DNA of 5,357 bases from Acetobacteraceae bacterium (GTDB lineage Bacteria > Pseudomonadota > Alphaproteobacteria > Acetobacterales > Acetobacteraceae): assembly GCA_025356735.1 (NCBI GenBank), contig JANXRT010000209.1, positions 1 to 5,357 of the forward strand, written 5' to 3'. This document shows, in pieces, positions 1 to 5,116 of this stretch (the first letter of the stretch is position 1; each line of letters begins with the position of its first letter). Below the pieces are notes generated by a model. The model worked only from the letters and a program-made list of their open reading frames with translations, did not search any database and was not told the origin of the DNA. The translations under genes were made by a program, and so were the position numbers.

Positions 1-245
1 GAATGGCCGAGCGGCACGACCTGCTCAGGAAGCAGGCCGACGCCCTGCTGACTGACCTGTTCGGCCGGATCGTCGACCACCTCAAGGCAGGCGAACGGCT
101 GCGCATCGGCGGCTTGGGCATTCTCGAGATCAAGGATCGTCCCGCCCGGATGGGCCGCAATCCCGCAACCGGCGAGGCCATCCAGATCAAGGCCAGCCGC
201 AAGGTCGCGTTCCGAGCCGCCAAGGAGCTCAAGAGCGCGATCTAG
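1..245 (+). CDS. HU-family DNA-binding protein, 5' end outside window
   Basis: A small nucleoid-associated protein that binds and bends DNA as a dimer. The visible 80 residues cover most of the HU fold. The helical part runs to about residue 29 (ending HLKAGERLRI), followed by the GGLGILEI strand turn that corresponds to the classical GFGTFEV. The DNA-gripping arm is RPARMGRNPATGEAI (residues 46-60), with the intercalating RNP at 52-54, and the C-terminus is FRAAKELKSAI. HU proteins are about 90 residues or longer and have some 15 more residues before the part seen here. The ATG at position 3 is therefore probably internal and the gene begins upstream of the window; bases 1-2 would end the preceding codon. 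The stop TAG (243-245) lies 3 bp from the stop of the convergent Lys/Ala-rich gene. The arm and core are well conserved, so it looks functional. The family call is secure, but which HU paralogue it is cannot be told. Confidence 0.9.
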   Translation, partial: MAERHDLLRKQADALLTDLFGRIVDHLKAGERLRIGGLGILEIKDRPARMGRNPATGEAIQIKASRKVAFRAAKELKSAI

Positions 246-248
246 GCG

Positions 249-662
249 CTACGCCGCTGGGTCAACCAACGCTGCCTTGGGCGTGCGGCGCTTGGCTTGG
301 CGCGCTGGCGCCGGCGGCTCCGCGGTAACCTGCACACTGGCAGCGGCCGCTTCGCTCTGGCTCGGGGCCGGCTTCCTGCCTTTCTGTGGTGCGGCACGTC
401 TCGTCGCCTTCGGGGCTGGTGCCGGCGCTGGCGCAGTCTTCCTCCCCGACGCCGGCTGGCGTGCCTTCTGCTTTGCCGACGCTGCGCGAGCCTTGGCCTT
501 CTCCCGCTGGGTTCTGATCTCCTCGCGGATCATCGCCTGTGCTGCTTTGGCGACAGCGGCACGAGAAGCCTCGGGAATGTCCTCAAGAGCCCCGAAGAAA
601 GCCTGACTCACCTGCTTGGTGCCGCGTGGCGCGCGTGAGGTTGTCGCTTCGGGTTTAGCCAT
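249..662 (-). CDS. Lys/Ala/Pro-rich basic protein with conserved-looking N-terminal segment, function unknown
   Basis: A 137-residue protein in two parts. Residues 14-50 (from GTKQVSQAFFGALEDIPEAS to AMIREEI) have the hydrophobic spacing of a small helical module. The rest is low-complexity and rich in Lys, Ala, Arg and Pro, with AP repeats and KATRRAA / RRTPKAA patches, like the disordered tails of histone H1-like or AlgP-like proteins. The start ATG (660-662) is preceded by AGGAG at 675-679, at a rather long spacing of 12 nt. It converges with the HU gene, with only 3 bp between stops. No catalytic motif, signal peptide or membrane segment is visible. The basic tail and HU neighbour suggest nucleic-acid binding, but this is inference. 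Plus-strand frames opposite it are open only because of the GC-rich repetitive codons. The reading frame is believed because of its SD and the amino-acid logic of its N-terminus. Confidence 0.75.
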   Translation of the reverse strand: MAKPEATTSRAPRGTKQVSQAFFGALEDIPEASRAAVAKAAQAMIREEIRTQREKAKARAASAKQKARQPASGRKTAPAPAPAPKATRRAAPQKGRKPAPSQSEAAAASVQVTAEPPAPARQAKRRTPKAALVDPAA

Positions 663-1038
663 TCGGGAAAGTCGCTCCTGTGTTGGTCATCGGCAGTGAC
701 ACTGACATATCATGCCCGTTGAGGCGGAATGCCAGACTCATTTGCAGTATCAACGTGCACTTGAATGGCGGCGCTGCCCGATTGAACCAAAAAGTCCGCC
801 ATAAAGCGGCAGATAAATCCGGATCAAATACAATCACGATGATCCTGCCGGCAGCCTCGACAGCGAAGTTCAGCCAATACGGGCGAAATAGGCGGAAAGA
901 TCGAGGTCAGGCGCCATAACGTGTCTCCTTCGCGCCGAAAGGTTGGTAAAACCCAGGAGAACAAGCTTATCCGAGAACAAGTGCAAGCCTTTGCAGCTGT
1001 CCTTACATCCAACAGGTCAGCCTACGGCCTCGGCGGTA
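663..1038. other. Gene-poor stretch with one short gene relic
   Basis: This 376-bp stretch separates the 5' end of the Lys/Ala-rich gene from the 3' end of the exported Tyr/Pro-rich gene. Base composition drops towards AT-richer sequence around 790-850 compared with its flanks. Three overlapping short open frames exist (655-837 minus, 680-919 plus, 824-1012 minus). None has a recognisable product or a convincing ribosome site, and I do not call any of them. The one interpretable element is the acetyltransferase-like stub at 870-917 on the minus strand. The promoter of the minus-strand gene ending at 249 should lie near 680-780, but no clear -35/-10 pair was found. Confidence 0.5.
870..917 (-). 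pseudogene. N-terminal stub resembling arylamine N-acetyltransferase
   Basis: Fifteen codons and a TGA stop (870-872) encode MAPDLDLSAYFARIG. This closely resembles the start of bacterial arylamine N-acetyltransferases, which open with a D-L-x-A-Y-F-x-R-I-G signature before the Gly/Pro-rich segment leading to the catalytic cysteine. A strong Shine-Dalgarno, AAGGAG (925-930), sits 7 nt before the ATG (915-917), as expected of a real gene start. Beyond the TGA none of the three frames shows the next family segment (the PTLxTLxxLH region) or any Cys-His-Asp site. The simplest reading is that an insertion, deletion or rearrangement removed the rest of a roughly 270-residue gene. A chance match is possible because the signature is short. 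A short leader peptide is another option, but no gene follows it in the same direction at close range. Confidence 0.4.
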
Positions 1039-1455
1039 TCAATCGTCATTACCTCCCCAGCCTGCCTCAATAGCCCGTTGCTCATAATAGCGAGGCCGAG
1101 GCTCTGCATAATCCCTCTGCTGCCCATAGTAGCCGGGCGGAGCATAGGTCACGGCCGGAGGCTGCACATAAACAAAGCGAGGCGGTGGCACGTCATAGAC
1201 GGGGAGAGGAGCCGCATAAGCTGGGACGTAGCCATACTGTGGTGGCGCGTAGCTGGGCTGAGCGTAAGCCGGCTCATATTCATTGGACCGGGCTGCCAAA
1301 GCACGTCCAGCGACGGCACCCAGCCCTAAGCCGATCAAGCCTGCGATAAGCGCCCCGCCACCGTCATGCTGGCGATGGGCCTCCGCTGGCACGATTGGAA
1401 GGGCAACAGTCGCTAGCACGGGCACAGCCAACACGAGAAAACGAAGCGAGCGCAT
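1039..1455 (-). CDS. Small exported Tyr/Pro-rich protein with glycine-rich hydrophobic segment
   Basis: A 138-residue protein of unknown function. Residues 1-26 form a signal peptide: basic MRSLR, then a hydrophobic core, then a PAEA cleavage motif before HRQHDGG. A glycine-rich hydrophobic stretch follows (about residues 33-55, GGALIAGLIGLGLGAVAGRA), resembling the glycine-zipper segments of small envelope proteins. The remainder is dominated by Tyr, Pro, Ala and Gln, in repeats of the type YAPPQYGYVPAYAAP, and ends in GWGGNDD. There are no cysteines and no lipobox, so it is not an obvious lipoprotein. It probably acts in the periplasm or at the outer membrane; this is inferred from the export signal. 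The start is firm: AAGGAGG at 1462-1468 lies 6 nt before the ATG (1453-1455). Proteins of this composition are common in Hyphomicrobiales and are usually annotated as hypothetical. Confidence 0.8.
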   Translation of the reverse strand: MRSLRFLVLAVPVLATVALPIVPAEAHRQHDGGGALIAGLIGLGLGAVAGRALAARSNEYEPAYAQPSYAPPQYGYVPAYAAPLPVYDVPPPRFVYVQPPAVTYAPPGYYGQQRDYAEPRPRYYEQRAIEAGWGGNDD

Positions 1456-1461
1456 GGAAAG

Positions 1462-1468
1462 CCTCCTT
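1462..1468 (-). promoter_or_regulatory. Strong ribosome binding site for the exported Tyr/Pro-rich protein
   Basis: AAGGAGG on the minus strand, 6 nt upstream of the ATG at 1453-1455. A near-perfect match to the anti-Shine-Dalgarno that fixes the start and implies efficient translation. Confidence 0.75.
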
Positions 1469-1546
1469 GTCCTGATCCGTTTGTGGCCGCGCTATGAGGC
1501 TGAAACGTGACCACGATGGGGCGTCCGCATGGCTCGTTCGCCTACT

Positions 1547-1858
1547 TTATTGGGCGATCGCCGGGCGCTGCGCATGCCAGGAGTGCGCTTGCTCATAGGC
1601 ATGCGCCGCCCGCAGCAGTGTCGGCTCGGCCCAAGGCTTGACAATCAACTGCATGGCGACCGGCAGCTCGCCTTGACCAAACCCGGTGTAGACCGACATC
1701 GCAGGATACCCCATCAGGCAGGCGGGCGTTGTCAGCGCCGGCCGCTCGAAAAAGGCCCACTTGGTCAGGTCAGCGATCTTTAGTGCTTCCCCTGCCTGGG
1801 ACGTATTGACCAACAGGTCGAGATCCGGGACGGCGGCGACACGGTCGTGCCTGCCTAG
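1547..1858 (-). pseudogene. C-terminal remnant of an amidase-signature enzyme
   Basis: The minus-strand frame encodes about 100 residues matching only the end of amidase-signature (GatA/AmiE-like) enzymes. In order it reads VPDLDLLVNTSQAGEA, then KWAFFERPALTTPACLMGYP, then AMSVYTGFGQGELPVAMQLI, then ATLLRAA-type helix residues (EPTLLRAAHAYEQAHSWHAQRP) and the stop at 1547-1549. The P-A-x-S-V-x-x-G-F-x-x-x-x-L-P-V-x-x-Q segment is the family's recognisable C-terminal signature. These enzymes are about 450-500 residues long and carry the Lys-Ser-Ser triad in the N-terminal half, which is absent here. Upstream of about 1858 the frame stays open for a while but loses similarity, and no good start or SD is present. 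I read it as a 5'-truncated relic that cannot be catalytic. The remaining frame is intact, so the truncation may be fairly recent. Confidence 0.8.
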
Positions 1859-2015
1859 GAAACCTTTCGTAGGATGATGCCTTGGTTCTGTCTCCGCCAG
1901 CTTGAATCGCCCTGAGCGACGCTGACGCTGTTGCCTGCCCTGCTATCACCAAGCTCGCACCTTATTTCGGATGCAAAGGTCTCGATGATCCAGGCAGAAC
2001 TTCAGAGGATACCTT

Positions 2016-2672
2016 ATGATAGTACTTGTCATCACAAGGCAGCATTTCCTACAGCAGATGCTAATCCAGGCACTATCCGCCGATAGCGGTGTCGTTGCCG
2101 CCAGCGGAAGCTGTCATCCGGCTGTCGATGCGGCCGCTCAGTCGCACCCACCCCACCTGGTGGTCGTCGATACCGCACATCCCGAAAGATTTAGGCAAGT
2201 CTCCGGACTTCGAGCGCGATTTCCGGCGGTCAAGGTCGTCGTGCTCGCGGTTAGCGGCGGCGATGAGGAAGTTCTTGCCTGGGCCGAAATTGGTGTCTCC
2301 GGCTATGTCGAGCCGGATACCTCGACCGAGCAGCTCATCCTCACCCTGCGTCGCGCCGCAGCAGGCGAGGTCGTTTGCCCGCCGCGGCTGACTGCCCTGC
2401 TGCTCAAGCGGTTCAGCGCCCCATCCACGGTGCGGGTGGAAATGGGAGGAACTTCCGAGTTGACCCGCCGGGAGTTTGATGTGGTCAAGCTGGTTGCTCA
2501 GGGTCTGGCCAACAAGCTCATCGCGCGGCAGTTGCAGATCGCCGAGGCAACCGTAAAAAATCACGTCCACAGCATCCTGGAGAAATGGAACGTTCGTACC
2601 CGGGGAGAGGCAGCCGCCTGTTACCGACGATCGGAATCAAAGGACGCATATCGGTTTCGGGAAGCTGCCTGA
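2016..2672 (+). CDS. NarL/FixJ-type (LuxR-HTH) response regulator with atypical receiver domain
   Basis: A 218-residue DNA-binding regulator of normal NarL/FixJ length. The N-terminal receiver spans about 1-120. The candidate phosphoacceptor Asp52 is kept in HLVVVD, and Ser80 (VVLAVSGG) occupies the usual Thr/Ser position. The acidic pair normally found at about residues 7-8 is replaced by Thr7-Arg8 (LVITRQH), and the conserved Lys in the G-Y-L-x-K motif is Glu99 (GYVEPD). Mg2+-dependent phosphorylation is therefore unlikely, suggesting a pseudo-receiver. The C-terminal LuxR helix-turn-helix (about 147-205) is fully typical: SELTRREFDVVKLVAQGLANK, then IARQLQIAEATVKNHVHSIL and EKWNVRTRGEAA. 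AGAGGA at 2004-2009, 6 nt before the ATG, supports the start. No histidine kinase is adjacent, so it is an orphan. Its targets cannot be read from the sequence. Confidence 0.9.
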   Translation: MIVLVITRQHFLQQMLIQALSADSGVVAASGSCHPAVDAAAQSHPPHLVVVDTAHPERFRQVSGLRARFPAVKVVVLAVSGGDEEVLAWAEIGVSGYVEPDTSTEQLILTLRRAAAGEVVCPPRLTALLLKRFSAPSTVRVEMGGTSELTRREFDVVKLVAQGLANKLIARQLQIAEATVKNHVHSILEKWNVRTRGEAAACYRRSESKDAYRFREAA

Positions 2673-2688
2673 GGCATGATGCTCAGGC
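2667..2688 (+). terminator. Stem-loop overlapping the regulator's stop codon, possible terminator
   Basis: GCCTGAG and CTCAGGC form a perfect 7-bp stem around an 8-nt loop; the stop TGA (2670-2672) lies inside the left arm. No T-tract follows, so it is not a canonical intrinsic terminator. It could stabilise the mRNA 3' end or be a weak terminator. Confidence 0.35.
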
Positions 2689-2751
2689 GCGGATCGCCAC
2701 ACCACCGCTATAGACCCGCCAAAGGACTGTCGCTGTTTGAGTTGTAATTGC

Positions 2752-2922
2752 TCACCTTGGCTGTTTTACGACGGCGCTGGGTAAGGCTTCTGCCAACGCC
2801 TGACGGAGTTCGTTGAGTACGGATCGGCCGTTGGCCTGGGCGGTGCCAACGACGGAGCGGAAGGCGGCGTAGGTTTGTGATGCTTGCGCGCCATCCCAGT
2901 TCCCTTCCGTGTGCCACCGAAC
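2752..2922 (-). pseudogene. C-terminal remnant of a transposase, probably IS66-like
   Basis: The last 55 or so codons of a minus-strand frame read GNWDGAQASQTYAAFRSVVG followed by TAQANGRSVLNELRQALAEA and a short basic end (VVKQPR, stop at 2752-2754). This pattern, a Gly/Gln-rich turn, a helix of the type TYAxFRSVVxTAxxxGRSV and a final leucine-rich helix, resembles the extreme C-terminus of IS66-like transposases, in which the last helices follow the DDE catalytic domain. The catalytic part is absent: upstream of about 2922 the frame loses similarity and runs into the promoter region of the thiolase-like gene. I could not find inverted terminal repeats. The assignment rests on a short helical tail recognised by pattern only. 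If correct, it marks a past insertion between the regulator and the thiolase operon. Confidence 0.45.
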
Positions 2923-2964
2923 TCTCATAGCCGGTGGGTCACTCCTAGGGCAGGCCATTGGGAC

Positions 2965-2972
2965 AAGGAGGA
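2965..2972 (+). promoter_or_regulatory. Strong but orphan Shine-Dalgarno sequence
   Basis: AAGGAGGA is an almost perfect ribosome binding site, yet no ATG, GTG or TTG lies 4-12 nt downstream. The next in-frame start for the thiolase-like gene is the ATG at 2997, 24 nt away, and the preferred GTG is at 3078. It may be a leftover of a lost gene start or a chance purine run. Confidence 0.35.
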
Positions 2973-3077
2973 TTCCGCAAGGGGGTCGGTCAACGGATGG
3001 TCCAGGCTCCGCCGCGCCGATCTGGACAGGCAAACGGGAACAGGGCCTATTTGCCTGTCTTGACGAAGACAAAGGCA

Positions 3078-4247
3078 GTGAAGTTGCGGGACGACGTTGC
3101 GATTGTCGGCATCGGCCAGAGCGAGTTCGGCCGCTATCTGCCCATCAGCCAGCTCGGCCTTGGCGCCAAGGCGCTGCAGGCTGCCCTGACCGACGCCCAG
3201 CTCGAGCGGAAGGACATTGACGGGCTCTCATTGCACATGGGATGGCCGCTTGGCGCCGACTACGACCGGATGGCGGAGGTCTATGGGCTCGAGGTGGACT
3301 ACGTCCATCAGAGCTGGACCCATGGCCGCTTCGTCACCAGCTCGCTGCAGCACGCGGTCATGGCGGTGGCCTGCGGCATGGCCGAGGTCGTGGCGTGCAT
3401 CACAGCGATCAGCTTCACCCGTGAGCTGAGCATTCTGGGCGGACCCGGCGACCCCGAGGGCATGCGCGAGCAGGGCGCCACCCACGGCGAGAACCCGGTT
3501 TATGGGCTGACCTCCCCGGCGGTGGGCGCGGCCTTCGCGCTGCAGCGCTACATGGCGCTGTATGGCGCGACCTCGGCGCAGTTGGCCGCAGTGCCGATCG
3601 CGCTCCGCAAGCACGCACTGCTCAGCCCCTATGCCGTCATGAAGCAGCCCCTGACGTTGGAGGACCACCAATCCTCCCGCATGGTCGTCGATCCCCTGCA
3701 TCTGTTCGACTGCAGCCTGATCACCGACGGCGCGGCCGTGGTCCTGCTGACCAGCGCTGAGCGCGCCCGGTCCATGCCGAACGTGCCGGTCTATGTCGCG
3801 GGGATGCAGGGCGTGCGGTCGGGGCGCAGCGAGTTCATCTTCGCGCCGCCGGGGCTGGGCATCAACCAGCAGCCGGCCAGTCCCACGACGCCTCGGGAAC
3901 GCGACCTCGCGGTTTATGGGCGGGCCGGAATCGGCCGCGAGGCCATCCAGGGTTTCTATACCTACGATGCCTTCTCACCGCTGGTGCTGTTCGCGCTCGA
4001 GCGCTTCGGCTTCTGCGGACCCGGTGAGGGCGCGTCCTGGGTGCAGGGCGGCCGTATTGAGCTGGGCGGCGAGCTGCCGGTGAACACCTCCGGCGGGCTG
4101 CTCTCCGAGGCCCACGTCTGCGGCTGGAATTCTATCTGTGAAATGGTGCGGCAACTTCGTGGAATGGCGGGACCGCGGCAGATCGCCGGCGCCGAGGCCC
4201 TGCAATGGGGCACATGCTGGGGCGATTCCGTGATCATGCGGCGCTAG
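3078..4247 (+). CDS. Thiolase-family protein (SCP-x/Ltp2-like) lacking the canonical nucleophilic cysteine
   Basis: A 389-residue thiolase-fold protein of the lipid-transfer/SCP-x thiolase group, expected to act on an acyl-CoA in the cytoplasm. It opens with DDVAIVGIGQSEFGRY (5-20), typical of the family's first strand. The YDAF(S/T)PLVLFALERFGFC segment (296-313) and NTSGGLLSEAHVCGWN (336-351, with His346 as the conserved active-site His) follow in the right order. At the nucleophile region the sequence is HQSWTHGRFVTSSLQHA (77-93), with no cysteine where classical thiolases have one. This is also seen in Ltp2-type members, which act as retro-aldolases in steroid side-chain degradation. Start: the frame is open from 2958, but homology begins right after GTG 3078, whose ribosome site (AAAGG, 2 nt away) is weak; ATG 2997 is the alternative. 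The DUF35 gene follows after 9 bp, supporting a joint complex. The true substrate is not deducible. Confidence 0.88.
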   Translation: MKLRDDVAIVGIGQSEFGRYLPISQLGLGAKALQAALTDAQLERKDIDGLSLHMGWPLGADYDRMAEVYGLEVDYVHQSWTHGRFVTSSLQHAVMAVACGMAEVVACITAISFTRELSILGGPGDPEGMREQGATHGENPVYGLTSPAVGAAFALQRYMALYGATSAQLAAVPIALRKHALLSPYAVMKQPLTLEDHQSSRMVVDPLHLFDCSLITDGAAVVLLTSAERARSMPNVPVYVAGMQGVRSGRSEFIFAPPGLGINQQPASPTTPRERDLAVYGRAGIGREAIQGFYTYDAFSPLVLFALERFGFCGPGEGASWVQGGRIELGGELPVNTSGGLLSEAHVCGWNSICEMVRQLRGMAGPRQIAGAEALQWGTCWGDSVIMRR

Positions 4248-4252
4248 GGGGG
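4246..4252 (+). promoter_or_regulatory. Ribosome binding site of the DUF35 gene, overlapping the thiolase-like stop
   Basis: AGGGGGG overlaps the TAG stop (4245-4247) of the upstream gene and lies 4 nt before GTG 4257. This suggests translational coupling of the two genes. The out-of-frame ATG at 4255-4257 overlaps the start and would not give the DUF35 product. Confidence 0.55.
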
Positions 4253-4256
4253 TCAT

Positions 4257-4670
4257 GTGGACACGCACGACGCGAAGAAGCCACTCCCACGCCTTACTCC
4301 GGACAACCGGGCGTTCTGGGAGGGATGCCGCGAGCACAAGATCTTGCTGCCATGGTGCCAGTACTGCGACCGGCCGCACTGGCCGCCGGGCCCGGTCTGC
4401 CCCTATTGCTTTGGCGACGACCTGACGTGGAAACAATCGAGCGGCCGCGGCGTCATCTCGTCCTGGGTGGTTGTCCACAAGGCCTGGCTCCCTGCCTTCG
4501 CCGCCGACATCCCCTACAACGCGGTCCAGGTCGAGCTGGAGGAAGGTATCCGCCTGACCGGCAACGTCGTCGGCGCTTCGAACAAGACGCTGCGTGTTGG
4601 GCTGCCGGTCGAAGTCGTGTTCGACGACGTCACCCCAGAAGCCACGCTGCCCCGCTTCAAGCCACGCTGA
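4257..4670 (+). CDS. Zn-ribbon/OB-fold DUF35 protein, partner of the thiolase-like protein
   Basis: A 137-residue protein with the two-part build of the DUF35 family (ChsH2 C-terminal-domain type). Residues 10-33 (LPRLTPDNRAFWEGCREHKI..) are the N-terminal helix that usually packs on the partner. A rubredoxin-like zinc ribbon follows with Cys34, Cys37, Cys48 and Cys51 (C-x2-C-x10-C-x2-C, WCQYCDRPHWPPGPVCPYC). The OB-fold begins near GRGVISSWVVVHKAW (63-77) and ends with the LRVGLPVEVVFDDV strand (about 113-126). In known systems such proteins bind the acyl-CoA and are needed for activity or stability of a thiolase-like partner. The immediate upstream thiolase-like gene, 9 bp away and in the same direction, is exactly that arrangement. 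The start is GTG 4257 behind AGGGGGG. All four cysteines are present, so it appears functional. It ends 34 bp before the stop of a convergent gene relic. Confidence 0.92.
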   Translation: MDTHDAKKPLPRLTPDNRAFWEGCREHKILLPWCQYCDRPHWPPGPVCPYCFGDDLTWKQSSGRGVISSWVVVHKAWLPAFAADIPYNAVQVELEEGIRLTGNVVGASNKTLRVGLPVEVVFDDVTPEATLPRFKPR

Positions 4671-4704
4671 CGCTGGAGCAATCCACCACCAGCCAACTAA
4701 CGAC

Positions 4705-5028
4705 CTAACCCGCGAGCAGCACGCGCCTCGCCTTCAGCACGACAGGGTAGTGATCGCCCCATGTAGCAGGCTGCCGGATTGATGGGTTGAACGGTATTGG
4801 TGATAGCGGCTTGATGCCGGGATCTGGTTGCTCAGGACTGGGCACGCTGTTTCCAGCCTGACCATCCGCTTGCGGTTGTAGGCGAGCGTGACGCGGGTCC
4901 ACTTGGTTGCGGTCTTGCCGGTGTAGAGGGCGGTCCAATTCCAGGCCACTCCAACGCCGTTTACGCCAGCTTCTAGCCTTACAGGTTTCAACGCCGAAGG
5001 TCCTGTAAGGACTTACGAAAATTGACAT
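4705..5028 (-). pseudogene. Frameshifted C-terminal remnant of an endonuclease/exonuclease/phosphatase-superfamily gene
   Basis: Fragments of one protein lie in two minus-strand frames. Frame A (near 5028-4975) gives SIFVSPYRTFGVETCKA, like the I-F-V-S-P strand of DNase I-like enzymes. Frame B (about 4990-4850) gives VNGVGVAWNWTALYTGKTA and TKWTRVTLAYNRKRMVRLE. Frame A resumes with ATWGDHYPVVLKARRVLLAG and the stop at 4705-4707. The (S/G)-D-H-x-P-V motif is the superfamily's C-terminal catalytic Asp-His element. Joining A, B and A gives a plausible C-terminal third of such an enzyme, so at least two frameshifts have occurred, one near 4975 and one between about 4750 and 4840. The N-terminal two thirds with the catalytic Glu and Asp are missing, because the MucR-like gene begins to occupy the strand at 5117. 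The substrate class cannot be told; the superfamily includes nucleases and phosphodiesterases. Confidence 0.7.
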
Positions 5029-5116
5029 TCCGCAGGCGGAAAGAGACCGCGATAGCAGCGGATGATGAACATGATCTGCGGCAGTTAAACCGGTTGGATC
5101 TTCTCCCAGCCGCTGG

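Noticed and set aside
277..638. Two overlapping plus-strand open frames opposite the Lys/Ala-rich gene
   Set aside because: They are mirror images of GC-rich Ala/Lys/Pro codons, have no ribosome site, and give Arg/Trp/Cys-rich products with no family logic.
655..1012. Three short open frames (minus 655-837, plus 680-919, minus 824-1012)
   Set aside because: No recognisable products or good ribosome sites. The minus frames overlap the acetyltransferase stub out of frame and do not continue that family.
4621..4671. Repeated GCCACGCTG near the end of the DUF35 gene
   Set aside because: Two copies of a 9-mer in GC-rich coding sequence; no further copies or symmetry, so probably chance.
4205..4708. 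Plus-strand 167-codon open frame overlapping the DUF35 gene
   Set aside because: It is a shadow in another frame. The DUF35 frame has the four zinc-ribbon cysteines and a proper start.
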